DNA of 64,000 nucleotides from Multifurca ochricompacta (GCA_022496185.1 WTXG01000011.1:434001-498000), one strand, 5' to 3'; counted from the stretch's first letter, positions 26,767 through 40,622 are shown. Notes: generated by a model not told the origin, from the letters alone. Translations and numbers: made by a program.

Positions 26767-29707
26767 GAAGACCAGGTCGTACTTCGCATGCACACTCAAT
26801 TTTTTTTATATGATCTACTGTTACCAGAGATTTTGTATTCTCTCATACCCTGCACACTGTACCAATAGCCCCCCCCTCCCCCATTTCTTTCTTTTTTTTT
26901 TTTATCTCTATTCTCTATTTTTTTTTTTTTTACCTCTGCCTCTACTACCTCCATCTCTCATTGCTATGCTTGTCATTTATATTTAAAGGTGGAGGAGGAA
27001 GCTGGATCCGCGACGTAGTGTATTCTTCATCTCGTCCCCTCATGTTCACTAGCCTACCGTTTCCTTCAATTCTGACATCTCCATTGTACTATCTTTTGGG
27101 ACGAGGCCGTGGGGATCTGTTCAGACCGCCCAAGCGAGGTTTCGCACGTTTATCGCCACCTGCCGCGCCACCTGCCGTGACGGTTGTGCTGCCATCAGTT
27201 ACTAGGTACTTCTTGGATAGATATCAGAGCTAGGTGAGGTGCGTGCGCGTATAGCACTTGACTAATCGCTTGTGCGATCTTGCGTAAGGTTAAGTAACTT
27301 ATCTGCGACCGGAGAGCCGGTGTAATTTGCCGTGTCACCTATATCCGTCTCCGACTCCGACTCCGAAAGAAGGGATATGTGGCGTTCGAACCACCACCCC
27401 ACACACACCCAGACCGACCGAGAAAGCCGCCCTTGCAGCGAGCGATAACGAACACATCAGCCCCATCTTCCAAGCCCTACCTCTTTCTCTCATTTAAATG
27501 CGTGTGAGGCCGCGCCTACAGGGAGCTCCATAGCAATTAAGCGTGCAAAAAAAAACCTTGCAGCAATTCAGTTAGATCTTTTACTCTTTCTTTTCTTTCT
27601 CGTCATTTTTATTTTTTTTTTTTGGTGGGAGGTCTGTGAAGAAGTTCACGTAAATGCCGAAACCTGTGATGGTGCATAGTTTGATTTATTTTATTTTATT
27701 TTATACCTTATTTTTTTTTTGGGGACTACTTGGGGTGAAAGTGATGTATGTTCGCCGACGAGCCCTCTTCCACCACTAAGGATTTGGCCTTCAAAGCTCG
27801 AGCGGTCCAATGCATCATAAAGTTTCCCGTACAGACACTCAGGGTTTCCCGGATTCCTGCATTTGCTTTGCTTTCTTTTTTTTTGATCGTTTATTTTTTT
27901 GATCGCAGACGGAAGCGGATGTACTGGAATATGATCAACGATATCCGGAGTGCGCGTCCTTTGAGTTCGGGGAGCTCATAGCCGAGCCATTTCGCGGGAC
28001 AGCTGTTTAGGTAAGTGACGAGGCCTTGTTTTTTTCATTCTTGTTGTGTGTGCGCTCCAAGAGAAGGACACGTTTCGTTTACTATGTTCGGGGTACTGAG
28101 GGGTGGAGGAGGGTGGAGGGTTTGTGCAGAGTTAGTCAAGGTCGAGCCGCCAAACATTCTGCGGGTATGGCGCGCACCCGATGTAGATCCGTTGTGGTTC
28201 CGTCAGTCTTGCTCGCAATAAAAGAAGAAAAGTTAAATGAAAAAGGACCGCTCCAGATTTGTGCGCCGACTCGCAGAGCGCTCGGACGTTGCCTGGAAAT
28301 ATGCGGGCCATACATATAGTTTCTCTCTCCCTAGTACAGTAACACTGGAGATGATCCTTGCCTCCTTGCTTTTTGTCTATATTTTTGCTAGCGCTGGAAA
28401 AGAGAAAAAAAAAGGAGCCTCGGTCCTGATACCCTACGCTACGCAGAAACCATCCGGAACTCATCTTTACGCGTATATCTGGGGTATGGGCCAAACGGGA
28501 ACCCTTTGGTCCTCACACCCTGGCTACGGCGAGCGTCTGTGAAGGTGAAGGCCGGCTTTTCGCTTCATTAACGGTTTCCGGTTTCCATTCAATGGAACGA
28601 GAGAAAAACGGGAGAGCACATTTGGGCCCCATCGGTTCGACAGGAATATCAGCCTAGGCGACTCGATCGCCGGATTGACGGCAGCGTTCGGAACGGCATT
28701 GGGCTCTCTCCCTCGAGACAGGGGTGTCACGGAAAAGAACTGACAGTGGACGTCAGCAGCTTATTGTGTAAAGTAAAGGTGATTCAGTCAACAGTCAACA
28801 AATTATTATTTTTTAAACGAGAAAAAAAAAGAAACGACGACCCCCTTAACGATGGTGGGTGTGTGTATCGCCGGTTCATCCGTCACGGGCATTAATACCA
28901 ACCGGTGGGTACCCATGCCCTCCGGCTCCCGACGCACCTCAGGGCTACGTGATCATTTGGCTCGAATGTCAAACTTTGATGTACGAGGATTTCTGATTCT
29001 GATGGGCGTGATAGGTCGGACTGACTTTCACGGGCCCAGCATTCGCAAATAAACCAAACATTGCGCGTTGCGCGACGTGCTGAGATCGAGGGTGAGATCG
29101 TAGCGTGGACGAGAGCACACGCACGCGGAGACGAGGTGTTTATGCAATGCACGCGCTAGAGCCGGTCGGTGTGCCCCGATGGACGCGTCGTGAGCGTTGC
29201 GCGGGATCGTTGGGAATGAGCAGGTACAGGAACGCGGTGCGGTGGAGGACGTCTGGGGGCCCCTAGGCGGTAGGCACACGCGGATGAAGGAGGTAGTGGA
29301 TGGAAGTTGTGAAGATGGCCGGGAGTTGTTGCGCTCGCTTAAGATTAGGAGGGTTAGGCAGGGGCAGGTCCAAGTAAGTAACTAACGAGACGAGCATTAT
29401 GCTCGAGGCTGGTCACGTGAACATGAGATTTAACCACGTGTGCTTTTTTGTAAAGTCGCGACCGAACGACGCGGTCTTTTTGTTTTTCTTGTTTTGTTTC
29501 GTTTTTTGTTAATTTTCTTTTTTGTTTTTATTTTTATTTTATAAAAAAAAAGGGAAAGTGACGCTGAGTCTGAAAAATGTAAGTGAGACAAGAGATTTCT
29601 TCAAAGTCTGACGTGAACACCTCGGCAAAGTAAGACGGACAGGCTAACTTCCCTTGTTTTCTCATTCCTTACCACCACCACCACCATCACCATCAGTTGT
29701 CGTTGTC
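26767..29707. other. Long intergenic region, no supported gene
   Basis: T-rich tracts (26893-26931, 27610-27623), a TTTTATTTTATTTTAT repeat near 27688, A runs (28824-28831) and a GTTTTT-rich stretch at 29480-29535. No coding signal I can support. Confidence 0.5.
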
Positions 29708-31215
29708 ATGTCCTCGTCTTCTAAAGATATTGACCAGCGAACCACACCAAGGGGTTCATTCCCCTCCCTAATCATTTCACAATCTACACCATTACCAGCG
29801 CCACCAAAGCCCCACATACGCGCACATTGGCGGGCTCTTCCTCCAGGAGCATCCCCATCCCCGCGCTCCCACATACCGACGGATGAGGAGATCATCACCG
29901 CAATCACTTTCGTATGGTGTATTCACTGGAACTCTTTCAGTACAATGGACCCAACAGGATTGCACGCGCGCATCTTGGCCAGACACCCGTCTTGGCACCT
30001 ACTTGAGAAACGCGTCGCGGATGTTCGAACTCGTGCTCTTGCTGATGGTCGTCTGCGGCGGCCAGCATTCGAGACGGGCATCAGTATGCGACCAAGCAGG
30101 GAAGAGGTGCGCCTCAGGGAGCGCTCTTATGACTTTGATCCCCGCTGGCGGACAGTGAAACATGCTCAGGTAGGTAAGCTGTCGAACTCGTTCGAAATTA
30201 CGAGTGGTACGTTAGTTCCTGTTTTTCTTGGTTACTTCGATCATAATGACGTCCGGTAAACAGGTGAGGTCATTTGGGGCCAGCTAGGAGCATTTATCTC
30301 AGGGATGAAGTCAAGCGCACGGGACGAGGAGAATTTGACTAGTAACGGGTCGTCATGGCGTTTTCGAGCAGCTGTTAGGCCTGGTACATGGCACGTACGC
30401 TGCCTTTCTTCCTTTTCTCTTTTTTTTTCATATCCTTCCCCTTGACATTGACAGCTGTCATCCATAGATCGCTCGAGTGAACGCTGCACCAGCCCCATTC
30501 GCCCCTTCAAAACCGACGGGATTCCTCCTCCATCACGCTGATATCGACCCTACCTCCGTACTCATCCGGGCACGCCGCGGCGACACAGGCACTCCTTGCG
30601 TCGCACGACTTGGGAGTGGTGGTTGGGGTGCTGAGGATCACGGCGACATGATGCGCACAGTAGTCGATGCAGACCCGGAAGAATGGAGCGCACTGTGGGC
30701 GCGCCGGTGGCAGATGTACCTTGATGGCATATGGCCAGACGGGTATCACGATGACTCGGAACGGTGGGCGCGGCTAGACGCGCTCCGCGCGCGGGCCACA
30801 TTCTTTGTAGACGCCGCTCATGCACCCGAGGTATTACGCCTCATCGCCCGGTAAAACCTTTTTCTTTTTTTTTTTTTCAATCTCTATTTTTATACTTCTC
30901 GCGGCGCTTGGATCTCACATCCGTGAACACAGGCCCTCGGCACTCGATGAGCACACGAGATCAAAAAAATCGTCCTCTCTGTATCCTGCTGATTGCGTGC
31001 AGAACAGAAGAGGTGCTCTACCTCCCTCTGGGTGCCATCTGTTCCTTCCGGGGCCCGAAGGCGATGAACTTGCCCGGCTCGTCTTTTCGGGCGCTAGATC
31101 AGCAGCATTCCCTGCTAGTGACGAGCTGGTCGCGTTTTGGTACGATGGTCGTCATTCGGAATATGACAATGTAGACCTGTCAAGTATGCCCACTATTGAG
31201 CCTATTCGAGCATGA
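29708..31215 (+). CDS. Unrecognised 420-residue protein
   Basis: Model: join(29708..30173,30264..30394,30468..30850,30933..31215). All junctions are GT-AG (GTAAGC, GTACGC, GTAAAA donors) and the frame is unbroken. The N-terminus is Ser/Pro-rich (about 1-60). The rest is globular-looking with many Trp and Arg: PTDEEIITAITFVWCIHWNS, a Gly/Trp segment GEVIWGQLGAFISGM, EEWSALWARRWQMYLDGIWP and a final HLFLPGPEGDELARLVFSGA. No signal peptide or transmembrane helix is evident. I do not recognise the family and assign no function; a lineage-restricted basidiomycete protein is likely. The ATG follows ACC/CAT triplet repeats in the leader; another in-frame start lies upstream near 29654. Confidence 0.72.
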
Positions 31216-31472
31216 GTCCTATCCTTTTCCCCGGGGTGAAGGATTCACTTTTCCTGTTGCAAAATGCCTTACGCGCGATACCATTTGTAACTTTCCTATT
31301 ATTGTTGTTGTTGTTAGTTGTTGTTGTCGTTTTTTGATTTTTGGTTTAATTGGTTTTATTTAGTTTTGCTTCATATTGTCCTCATAATCGAACGTACAGA
31401 ACATAGTCCACCCCCTCACGATTGTAATAATCAGCCTTTACACTATGCATTCTCATCAATTTTTTTTTTTTT

Positions 31473-34400
31473 TTAGCTTTTTCCCCCAGATCCTGGTACC
31501 ACGGTGGCGTCGAGTAGTCGAATTCGCCAAGTCCCTGCCGCGCGCAATTCAGGCTTGGCGATTGTTTTAATAGCACGCTCGCGTTCCTTCTTGTGCTCCG
31601 CCATCCGCGACGCCCAGCTGTTGCTGTTGTCCATGGGCTCCGTTACTGTCTCTGCATCCTCGATTGGCGCGGGCCACATCTCATCTAACGCCTCAGTCAT
31701 CTCTCGTGAAAACGTGGCCAGCTCGTTCTGCAACTCGCGAGCGGCGGTCTGGTGCGTGTGCGCCTGGGTGAACCGTAACAAATGCGGTATAAGCGCAGTA
31801 GCGTCGTCTAGAGGAAGCGTTGCATCATTATTATCATCATCATTTTCAGCATTTTCCAGAAGCAATGAAAAAGGATGTGAAAAGAAAGAAAGAAAGAAAC
31901 TGCAGACAGGCTGGGAGAGAGAAGAAAAAGAAGAAAAAAAAAAAACCGCATTGATGCGGCAGCAGTACCTTGAGTGGCAGTGAGTCTGGTTGCGAGTTTG
32001 GTGAGTGATTTGAGTAGGTATTCCTCCTCGTCGACGGTGCCTTTGCGTCCTGAGCCGATCTTGCGCTCCATCTTGCGTTTCGAGCGCGAACTGCGCTTTG
32101 TCGTGCGCGACGCCGCTGACGTGGTCGGCGCTACGGTATATCGCGTGAAGGCAGTGAAGGCAGACGCGTCAGTCATCACGTCTACGTTGTGCACCGCGGC
32201 GTCCTCAATTCCATAAAATTCCTCTGTGTTGTGTTGAGATCGAATTCTCTATTTAGGCTAAGGGGACAATAGGAAGGCAAAGCGATGTGACGTACCTGGT
32301 TCTTCAACCTTTTTGATGCGCAGCTCGCGTAAACGCGCGAGCTGTTTTTGGAGTTGCTCTCGCATCTCGGTAATGTCTTCCGCAATTTGAATTCGTGCTT
32401 CGAGGACTGCTGGATTGACAATCTCCTCGAGAAGCCTAGGATGGTTACGCAGCACTATCTGATTAAATACGACGTCATGGAATAGTGATTAAACAGTGAC
32501 GGTTCAACTCACGATGCGACGTGCTTCGGAGAACTGGTTTCCTTGAACAAGAGCAAGGGCGGCCTCACGGGTGTCGTCAGCGTAATCGAGAAGAACTTGA
32601 CCAGCTTCTGCGTAACGCTTCTTCGAGATCAGGTCCTCTGTAGGGTGAGTTATGATAAATGTGCGCGTAGCTATTCCTCCAACAACAGATACACACCGGC
32701 GACGCGGTATGCCATTGTGACAATGTCCTCGCTCTTGACTTCCCCCAGTTGCGCAAGCTCGAAGAGCTCGCGCCATAAGAGCGCTTTTTCGTACGCAAGT
32801 ATGGCCTTTTGTGGTCTCTGAGCATCCATAAACACTTCGTCTCGTCAGTAAGCCAAGCTGAGACAGTAGAAAATCAAACATACCCAATGCAGATTGGCCG
32901 AATTCTCTGCGTTCATAGAGCCAAACTCCATATAGGTTTAGGATTTCCTGAAGAACGTCTATGAACCAACATGATCCACCGAAGAAGAATCATACACACT
33001 TGAAGCAAATCAGACCCGCAGAAGATCTCTAGAGCAGTTTCGTAGAGCTGATGCTTATCTACATATGCCTTGACGTCTTCGAAATGTTCTGGTCCTGGAA
33101 CATACTATGAAGTCGCTTGTGAAGAAACAGCGTGGACTCAACAAACCTGCGAGACTAAGATTTCGCAGAGCACTGTTGTATCGCTTGAGGTGATCGTCTA
33201 TCCGGAAGCGCTGGTAGTACATTTCCAGTGCACGGAGCTCACGCAAGAAGGGAAGGTATTCTCGCGGATCCTAAAAAGATCTCAGATTATCACCAACGCA
33301 AGGACATGTATGGAGAGCTTGGACCTTTTGAGCATGCTGGGCAACCAGGAGTACCAGCGAGAAGTCGTACATCCCCAGGGCTACATCAAACAATGTGTCC
33401 GCGTTGACAAGGAAGATAATATATTTGACGGCATCTTCAACTGCTGACGGTACGCGTTCTGCCCGATGATACATTCTCGCGGTTAGGAGCTTAAAAAAAA
33501 AAGAGGAATCACCATACCCCGAATTTGCAAAAGGACACGCAATCCAGCCTCGAGGTCAGGTGGACGCTTTACAATGTATGCAGTTAAGATTGAGTTGATG
33601 TACTTCTCTAAGTCCCTCGCCTCTAGCTGTTGCCTTACAGCATCACAGAGCCCGGAAATTACCTCTGGCGGCTGCGAGCTTTGCCTGTGAAGCCTGATGA
33701 GTATTGATCGCCAGCTTCAGAGAAGACAGCGAACCCCAGATTTGTCAAGAAGAGGTTAATATAATCCACATCGTCGACTTGCTCAACGAAAGATGTGAGG
33801 CGCTCTCTGAATAGCTTAGGGTCCTGGTCCACGATGACATTGAGGTCGATGCGATGCTTCCTGCACGCCAAGAATGCTTTGCGGAAGTTTCCTCTTGACA
33901 TTACCCGTCACTACGACTTTCCTTACCATAAAGCGAAGGGACACTCACGCATCGACGTCTGCATGGATCGTGGCCATGACCATTGGACGAGGGTTCACGG
34001 TTTCGAGGTTTCCACGTGGCATTTGCAAAACCAAGCTCATAGAACTCGGAACGGAGGTCACTATTCGTGAGCCTCGTTCAACACGACGCTTCTCACTTTC
34101 CACGCTTGTATTCGTGTCTGTGGTGGTGGTGGTGGTGGTGGCAAGAAGCGATGCAGGAACGAAATGTGCTTCATGTGCTGAAGTGGTGTACACAATGAGA
34201 TCTCCGGATACTGTGAAGGAGTTTGCATTTTGCGCGAGTATACGAGGAGGAGATGATGGCGTGGCTGCCAACAGGGTGCCGGAGCGCGTGAAGCCCAGAG
34301 AGAGGGAGACAATAGGCGAGGTGGAAAACGATCGGGAGGTGTTAATGACTTGCACAACATCACAGGTCACTCCGAAATCCACGCTCGGGACGAGTTGTTT

Positions 34401-36720
34401 GACGTCGGTGTCATCTACTAGGGAATCAAAACGTGAACGCATGGAATAAAATCAGTGCCGGCGTACATGCATATACCTTTCCATTACGATGGGCAATTAC
34501 TCCTCTCTCTGAAGTAGCTAGGCGCCAGCCCAAAGACCCCAAGATTGGAACCTCCAGGGGGGTGACGCCTCCCGGTTCGATGTCAAGGATCCGCAGTATA
34601 TCGGCTCCGTCACTCCCAAAACCAAGGGCTGCGAGGCGTGCTATAGCACCCCCAAAAGAGTTTGTCCATACCGAAATCTCTCGGAATTGGCCGCCCTCGA
34701 GCCTCCCGTTCCAACCGAGTTCGGGTGTCATGACAGGTCCCCGCCCAAATTCAAGCCGTGTGTGTAGGTTCCACAATTCGACGTACCCACTTCCCCACAA
34801 GATTGCTAGAATGTCTTCTGTTGGCGAAAATGATAGGTGGGAAGGAGTCGATAGCGTTCTGTGCGGTGCTGATGACGAAAGCCGGAGGGTGAGCCTATGG
34901 GAAGACATGGGAGGCGGGACGTTTTGCATTCTGAAAGGTGTGAGAAGGATGGAGACTACGGCCAAAGTCACAAGGTGAGCCGTATGGGACACAAAATTAA
35001 CGCACATCCATCTACGACTGCGACTGTCCCGGTATCATTAGGGGCTCTTGCTGTGGCGGAACACGTCTCCCAACGATATGAGTGTGAGATGATTGCCGCT
35101 GATGACCATGAGTACACGCGAAATGGTCAAGTTGAGAAATGAATGTAGAACTAACTCTTCGTCGTGAGCAGCAGCTGGAGGGCGTTTTCGGGATGCCAGA
35201 TAACTGATGTGAACCTTCCGTCTCCCGGGGTAGGTGCGGCAATCTCTTGCTTGAGATACCTACTTGGGCTTCAGTGTGGTGTTTATGGTAACCAGGACAT
35301 AAACGGTACCAGTGATAGTTCCCAGTTGTCCATAGTTGAACTAAGTGTGTAAGGGATCACTCATGATACACGAAAACAAAGACACACCCGTGTCACCAAC
35401 ATCTTCTTCAATCCACACCAAAAGCACGTTCGAATCGGCGCTCCAGCAGATTTCCCGTACCTTGTAACCCCACTTTCGATCTTTCGCATCGGTCGGGCCA
35501 ATGCCGGGGGTCCCGTGTCGCAGACCAAACTCTCCATGTCTTAGTCCATTCTTCTCGAAGAATACGATATCGTGTCTGCCCTCTCGACCTTTCCCTCCGC
35601 CAGGAAAACTCCCGAACCGCTGCGCGCTCGCAATAAGGTTCCCCGATGGCCGCCACGACAACGGGTGCTCGAGCCCCGGCACCGCTTCAGCTGTAGCTTG
35701 CAGTATCCCGTCACGGTTGTAGACGCGAAGTATGCGCCGACGAAGTGTGGCGCCAGGGGACGGTGACACGGTGGAGACAACAAACAAAGCGCCATCTCCA
35801 CGCCAAGAAATTCGGGTGACGAGATCATCGTCAGGTGAGATGCCGACAGAAGACAGGGCGGTAGACGATGGCGCCTGGGCAGCAGCTTTGCCAAGAGAAC
35901 CGTGGAATTGGGTCTGTTTGGAGCCCCACCCAACGTCAATTGGCGCCTCTGAGGCTCGTTGAAAAAGGGATAGTCTTTAAAGGTGACTTGCTTACGTTCA
36001 CCAAACTCGTCAATGTGAAGGGCAGATTCGTGAAGAACATCAAAAGTTGATGTCATAACTATTAACTTTCCCTCTCCTTTTTGGGGTTAAGTATGTCAGT
36101 TGGTGCAAAACCTCAAGACCCACCGGTTATAAGGATGAGCAACGAATCGTCTGGACTCCAAGCAGCCGCTTGAATTCCGTCCTCAAATGAACCTATTGTT
36201 TCGAACTAAGAGAAGAGTTTGTTGATCAGGATGTCAAAATGAACAAAGCCAAATAATCTCAATCTCGCCTGTGGATTGGGGTCTTCCAACTTCATCGATG
36301 CTATATCCCCGCTGCGCGTAATTACGACAAGCGATTCCTCTCCGATAATGCTTTTTAGGGAGACTATCTGCGGGAAAGAGCCTGGGACAACCCGGCTTGC
36401 GGATGATACGAACTTCGCGACGGGTTCAATAGACGGACTCTGTGACAGTAGTAAAGCTCTATTGTCTTATGGAACATATAATCCGAGTCCTCTGACCCTC
36501 GAAGGAGGAAGTGGAGCGAGACACTCACATCTTGAAGTTCGTATGAATCGTCTAGAAGATCCAGTTTATGGATATCTATCTCGATATCTGCATCACCATT
36601 CAATTTTTCTGAAGCTATCCATAAGCATGACTTGTCAGGATCGACAGTTGTTGTTTTAATATTGCCATCTGAAAATGAGAGGATAGAGCGCCATGTACCG
36701 GAAAGTGTGATATTCTTCAT
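31473..36720 (-). CDS. ELP1: Elongator complex subunit 1 (ELP1/IKI3)
   Basis: Model of 21 exons: complement(join(31473..31807,31969..32223,32296..32458,32513..32637,32697..32834,32884..32958,32996..33094,33147..33270,33325..33443,33518..33693,33735..33893,33949..34417,34467..34955,35006..35098,35156..35259,35310..35340,35388..35948,35996..36058,36124..36205,36269..36367,36529..36720)). The product is 1316 residues, the normal ELP1 length. ELP1 is the scaffold of Elongator, which makes cm5-type modifications on wobble uridines of tRNAs. The N-terminal WD-type half shows AAAWSPDDSLLILIT, LVTRISWRGDGALFVVSTVS, VFFEKNGLRHGEF and LTPFRMQNVPPPM. The helical half shows AFLACRKHRIDLNVIVDQDP, YLPFLRELRALEMYYQRFRI, KAILAYEKALLWRELFELA and EDLISKKRYAEAGQVLLDYA. 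The C-terminal basic segment KRSSRSKRKMERKIGSGRKG precedes EEEYLLKSL, as in tRNA-binding ELP1 tails. Intron 36206..36268 uses a GC donor. No frame damage anywhere. Confidence 0.95.
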
Positions 36721-36820
36721 GCTTTTTGCTTAAAGGATTTGGATCGGGGAAAGGGATCTTGAGCAAAAATGCCCGCCCACTACATAATGAGGAACATCCG
36801 GGCCGGTTCGGGTTAAACCC
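36721..36820. promoter_or_regulatory. Shared bidirectional promoter of ELP1 and EFG1
   Basis: Only 100 bp separate the ELP1 start codon (minus strand, 36720) from the EFG1 start codon (plus strand, 36821). No TATA box stands out. Both genes act in translation-machinery biogenesis, so co-regulation from one short promoter is plausible but inferred. Confidence 0.6.
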
Positions 36821-37991
36821 ATGCCTCCAACTCGTCCAACTCGTACTCACGCTCATACCCACACTCCTCCAACTCGAAATGCAGATGCCTCAACATCAAA
36901 ACAGGAAATAAATAAGAGGAAGAATCGCCTAACGTCAAAAGAAGTAGCAAAAAATCCAGGCGTATCCAAACTAAAGTCAGCTATCAGGCAGACTCGACGC
37001 CTCCTCGCGAAGGTGCAAGCACTTACTAACTGTTGACTACCGCTTACACGCAATAGGAGGGTCTCCCAGCCGATGTACGGGTTGAGACTGAGCGAAAATT
37101 AAAAGCTCTTGAAACAGATCTTGCTGGAGCGGAAAGAGCGAAAAAGGAACGTGCTCTCGCCACGCGGTATCATAAGGTCAAGTTTTTTGGTACGTTTTTT
37201 CATGTACGATGTAAGTTTAGACGCGTTCACTAATTGGGCTTAGACCGTCAGAGACTCCTTCGCAAAATAAAGCAGACTCAAAGGCGACTCGCGGACAAGG
37301 AGACATCCTCCAAGGCTAAGAAGGCGCTTCAAGTGGAACTGTTTGAGCTACGAGTGGATCTAAATTATGTACTGGTAATCCCCACAAATACTACGCTGTT
37401 TTATCCCCTTTTCAACGAGTTGGTTTACTTTCCACAGAATTACCCGAAACTGGAGAAGTACATCTCTCTCTTTCCTCCCAAGGTGCGGCAGACGGAGGGT
37501 GCCGCGCCCGTCCATTCAACGGCAAGCTGAACACGACAGATGAGAAACGCGAAATGCTCAGAGAATTTATGCGCGGGAAGATGCGCGCGGGTGAAATGAG
37601 TAATGAGCCGGAGACTTTGGAGCACCAGGACAAGCCATCTCTTCCAAGCAGCATGACCGAACGATGGGAGGCCCCCGTTGGTGAGAATAAAAAGAGCGCC
37701 GGAGGGAAAGAAAAGCGGAGGGAGAAACAGGATTTGGAAGCGCTGGATGGCTTCTTTGGGGGAGATGACACGGAAAACGAGGAGGGTCTTGAGGTTGGGG
37801 AACCAGCGAAAATACTCTCCGAGGAAGTGTCCCCGAAACGTGGATGGGACAAGTCTACTACGACTCAGCCTGATAGGAATTATGAATCGACCAGGAGGCG
37901 TTCCAAAAAAGCAAAACACAAGGAACATATAGGAGAAGGTCCGCCGCCTGTCATCGTACAAGATGATTTCTTTGACGATGAGAGCGAGTAG
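36821..37991 (+). CDS. EFG1: rRNA-processing protein EFG1
   Basis: Model: join(36821..37012,37057..37189,37244..37374,37438..37482,37527..37991), 321 residues. EFG1 is a nucleolar protein of the 90S pre-ribosome needed for 18S rRNA maturation. The family core is present in order: KLKSAIRQTRRLLAKEGLPA, then DVRVETERKLKALETDLAGA, YHKVKFFDRQRLLRKIKQ, ELRVDLNYVLNYPKLEKYIS and LFPP. A charged coiled-coil and an acidic low-complexity tail end DDFFDDESE. The N-terminus (PPTRPTRTHAHTHTPP) is disordered and basic. Intron 3 has a good branch site (CACTAAT) before TTAG. Introns 1 and 4 use GTGCAA and GTGCGG donors. Frame intact. Confidence 0.93.
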
Positions 37992-40622
37992 CGTAGCACT
38001 CAAGGTTTCATGTGAGTGTCATCTTTTGTCTTTCCCCTATATGCGGCTTATCAGCGGCCTTGATCGCAAGGTAGCCCAAAAGGGTGTGGGTCGTGTTTCG
38101 CCCGGTCGCTCCCGTCACCTTTTAATTGGGTTTGTACAATGGAAGCGAGTACAGCAATATACAAACAAAACAAAAATACATGTTAGTACATATAAAAGAG
38201 TAACGTCATAGAATAGCATCGCCCAAAATCGTCGTACGATGATCAACACAGCCATTATTGAGGCATCAGGTTTGAGAAGCATAGCTTGAACACTCGCACT
38301 GAGAACGCCAGACGCGTTGACGAGAGAGGATGAACTAAGGTCCCGTGAGCGAGGACGTCCAGTGAGGGAGGGAGGGAGGGGGGGGGGGGGGAACATGACT
38401 TACACGTTTTGGAGGTGTGCAACCATCATGGCATTATTAAGAACCGAAGCTGATCTCGCTCAGCCGATCCAGGTTCCAACTCCCTCACCCCACATTTGAG
38501 TGTGAAATGTTGGTTGATAGAGGATTGGTCGTCGCCATCCGTTATGTCCCGGCTACGCGCAAATGATTCGTGAGGACAAGCTACGCATCGACCTACGTAG
38601 GCGGACTATACTCTCACCGAGCTCTAGAGCGACACTCCATTCCCGGTTCAAACCTGATCCATCCGGGTTGTCCGCGGTGAAAAGTCAAGTTCCACATCTT
38701 CTCTGTAGTAAATGGTAATCAGCGCGCAGCCGCCGCCGCGGGGGGGGGGGGGGGAACGTAAAACAGGCCGAAACAGGGTCGAAATTTAGAGACGGTCGCT
38801 GACTGACGACATACTATCAAAAAAAAAAAAAAAAACGAAAGGCTCTCTCTTTTGACTCACCACGCTCTACGAGTTCCACACCGGACACGCGTTTAGACAC
38901 GCGCATTGTGCAGCTAGAAACACTGTGCGAGTTGGATGCGCGCTACGAATGCAATTGCACCTGAGAGCCACCTTGTGAGTATCTTCAAACAATGGTGGCT
39001 ATCGTCATCGGCGTCTAACCCGTCAAGCAGCATTATTATCCGTGTCCGAGAGAGAGAGAGAGAGAGGAGAGAGAGAAAAACTCATTGATAGCGCCTCCGG
39101 AGACGCTGAAAACAGGGCGTTGTTAGACACACGACCCATTCATGCTCAGACATGCCTCGACAACAGTAACGCTAAGCTACGCAAGGGTTGCGACAGACAT
39201 TGTACCCCATGAGCGCCAAGAAAAAACGACACCATCAGGATCGCCTAAATTAATCCCAAATCTCTCTTTTTTTGGAGACCACGGGAACGCTTGGGGATCG
39301 CCCAAATATACTGAAAGCCGCCCTTCAATGATCGGCTCCTGCAAAAAAAAAAAAAAAGGACCGAAAAAAGTCTACTACGTCCTTCAGTCACACAGGTCTT
39401 CTGCACCAGGCTTTAGCAACACCGAACGTACGCTCGTACTCGGACGGGAGCGCCTTGCGAGAAAAAGTGAGGGCAGTTGCTTCTTGTGTCCAGTCGTGCG
39501 CTTCCTTTTTCTTTTCCCTTTTCCTTTCTGCGCGAGCTGCCGGGGCCAGTTCTTTTCAGCAGTTTTGCCGACGTGCTTCAAGGGCAAGCAGAAGAAAGTA
39601 ATAAAAGGCTGTAGGCGGGGGGGGGGGGGGGTTGGGGGCGTCACTAGCCTCACTGAGCCCGCTCATTTGAAAAGAAAATGAATGAAAAGAGTGTGGTGCC
39701 TAGGTCTTGTTTGTAGAATCGCGGAGCAAAATAAATGCACAATACAGCAAGCAAGATGGCTGTCATACAGCCGTCGTCGAATAGCCAGGCACAGCCAGGG
39801 TTACGTACATATATTGTGCCCCTGATCGATCGATCGGTGTGTGTGTGTATGTGCGAGGGGGGGAGGGGGGGAGGGGAAGGTACTATACTATATAGTCCGA
39901 GTCGCCGCCTTTGCAAATTATCCCTTGAACGGACTCGTGGATCCAGTAGTTCAACGCACAGGGACAGATAGACAACGAGGGGATCCCAGTAGGAAATAGT
40001 CCAGCATGTGGGCGTCAAAGGCGGAAAGACAATGAGCAAGCCTGATGAAAAATCCCTTGGGACCAGACCACGTTTGTATTTACATACTTTAAATGAATGA
40101 CAACGAAATCCAGCTGCGATAGCAAATAACAGCCAAAAAACCGGGCTTTGGGGTCCCAAACCCCCCCCCCCCCCCGTACTCGACGAAAAAACCACTGTAT
40201 CGCCCCCTGACATTAGATTAACCTCTTGCCATTCCTAGTATCCGCGCGCGTCGATTAGAAAGGGATAGGATAGAAGGTGCGAGATAAACGGGATGTGGGC
40301 GGGGAGTCAATCCATCAAATCAACATTATATGGATTACCTTGGGATCCTACTTCACGTTGGCTGGGCGTCCTCAATAAATGTGAAACTGACGCCCTAAGC
40401 TCGCATGAACACAGGGCAGTTATGAGGCTTCTTCTATTCCAGCTGATATGCAACTAACCCCTTGGACCTGAAGAATGCCGTCTTAGGCGCAGATGCCGCG
40501 TTTGAAAGAAAAAAAAAAAAAGAATTGATAACGAACGGGTCTACAGTGGAAATTGTCCATGGAACTAACAAGACAGCGGGCAGTCGGGGTTTACAGCTTT
40601 AGAGGAAAGCGGCGTCGACCTT
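37992..40622. other. Intergenic with repeated G/C homopolymers
   Basis: About 2.6 kb without a supported gene. G runs at 38378-38391, 38740-38754 and 39617-39631; C run at 40161-40175; A run at 38820-38835; GAGA tract near 39049-39074; GATC repeat near 39823. Open frames present are low-complexity and lack motifs. Confidence 0.5.
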
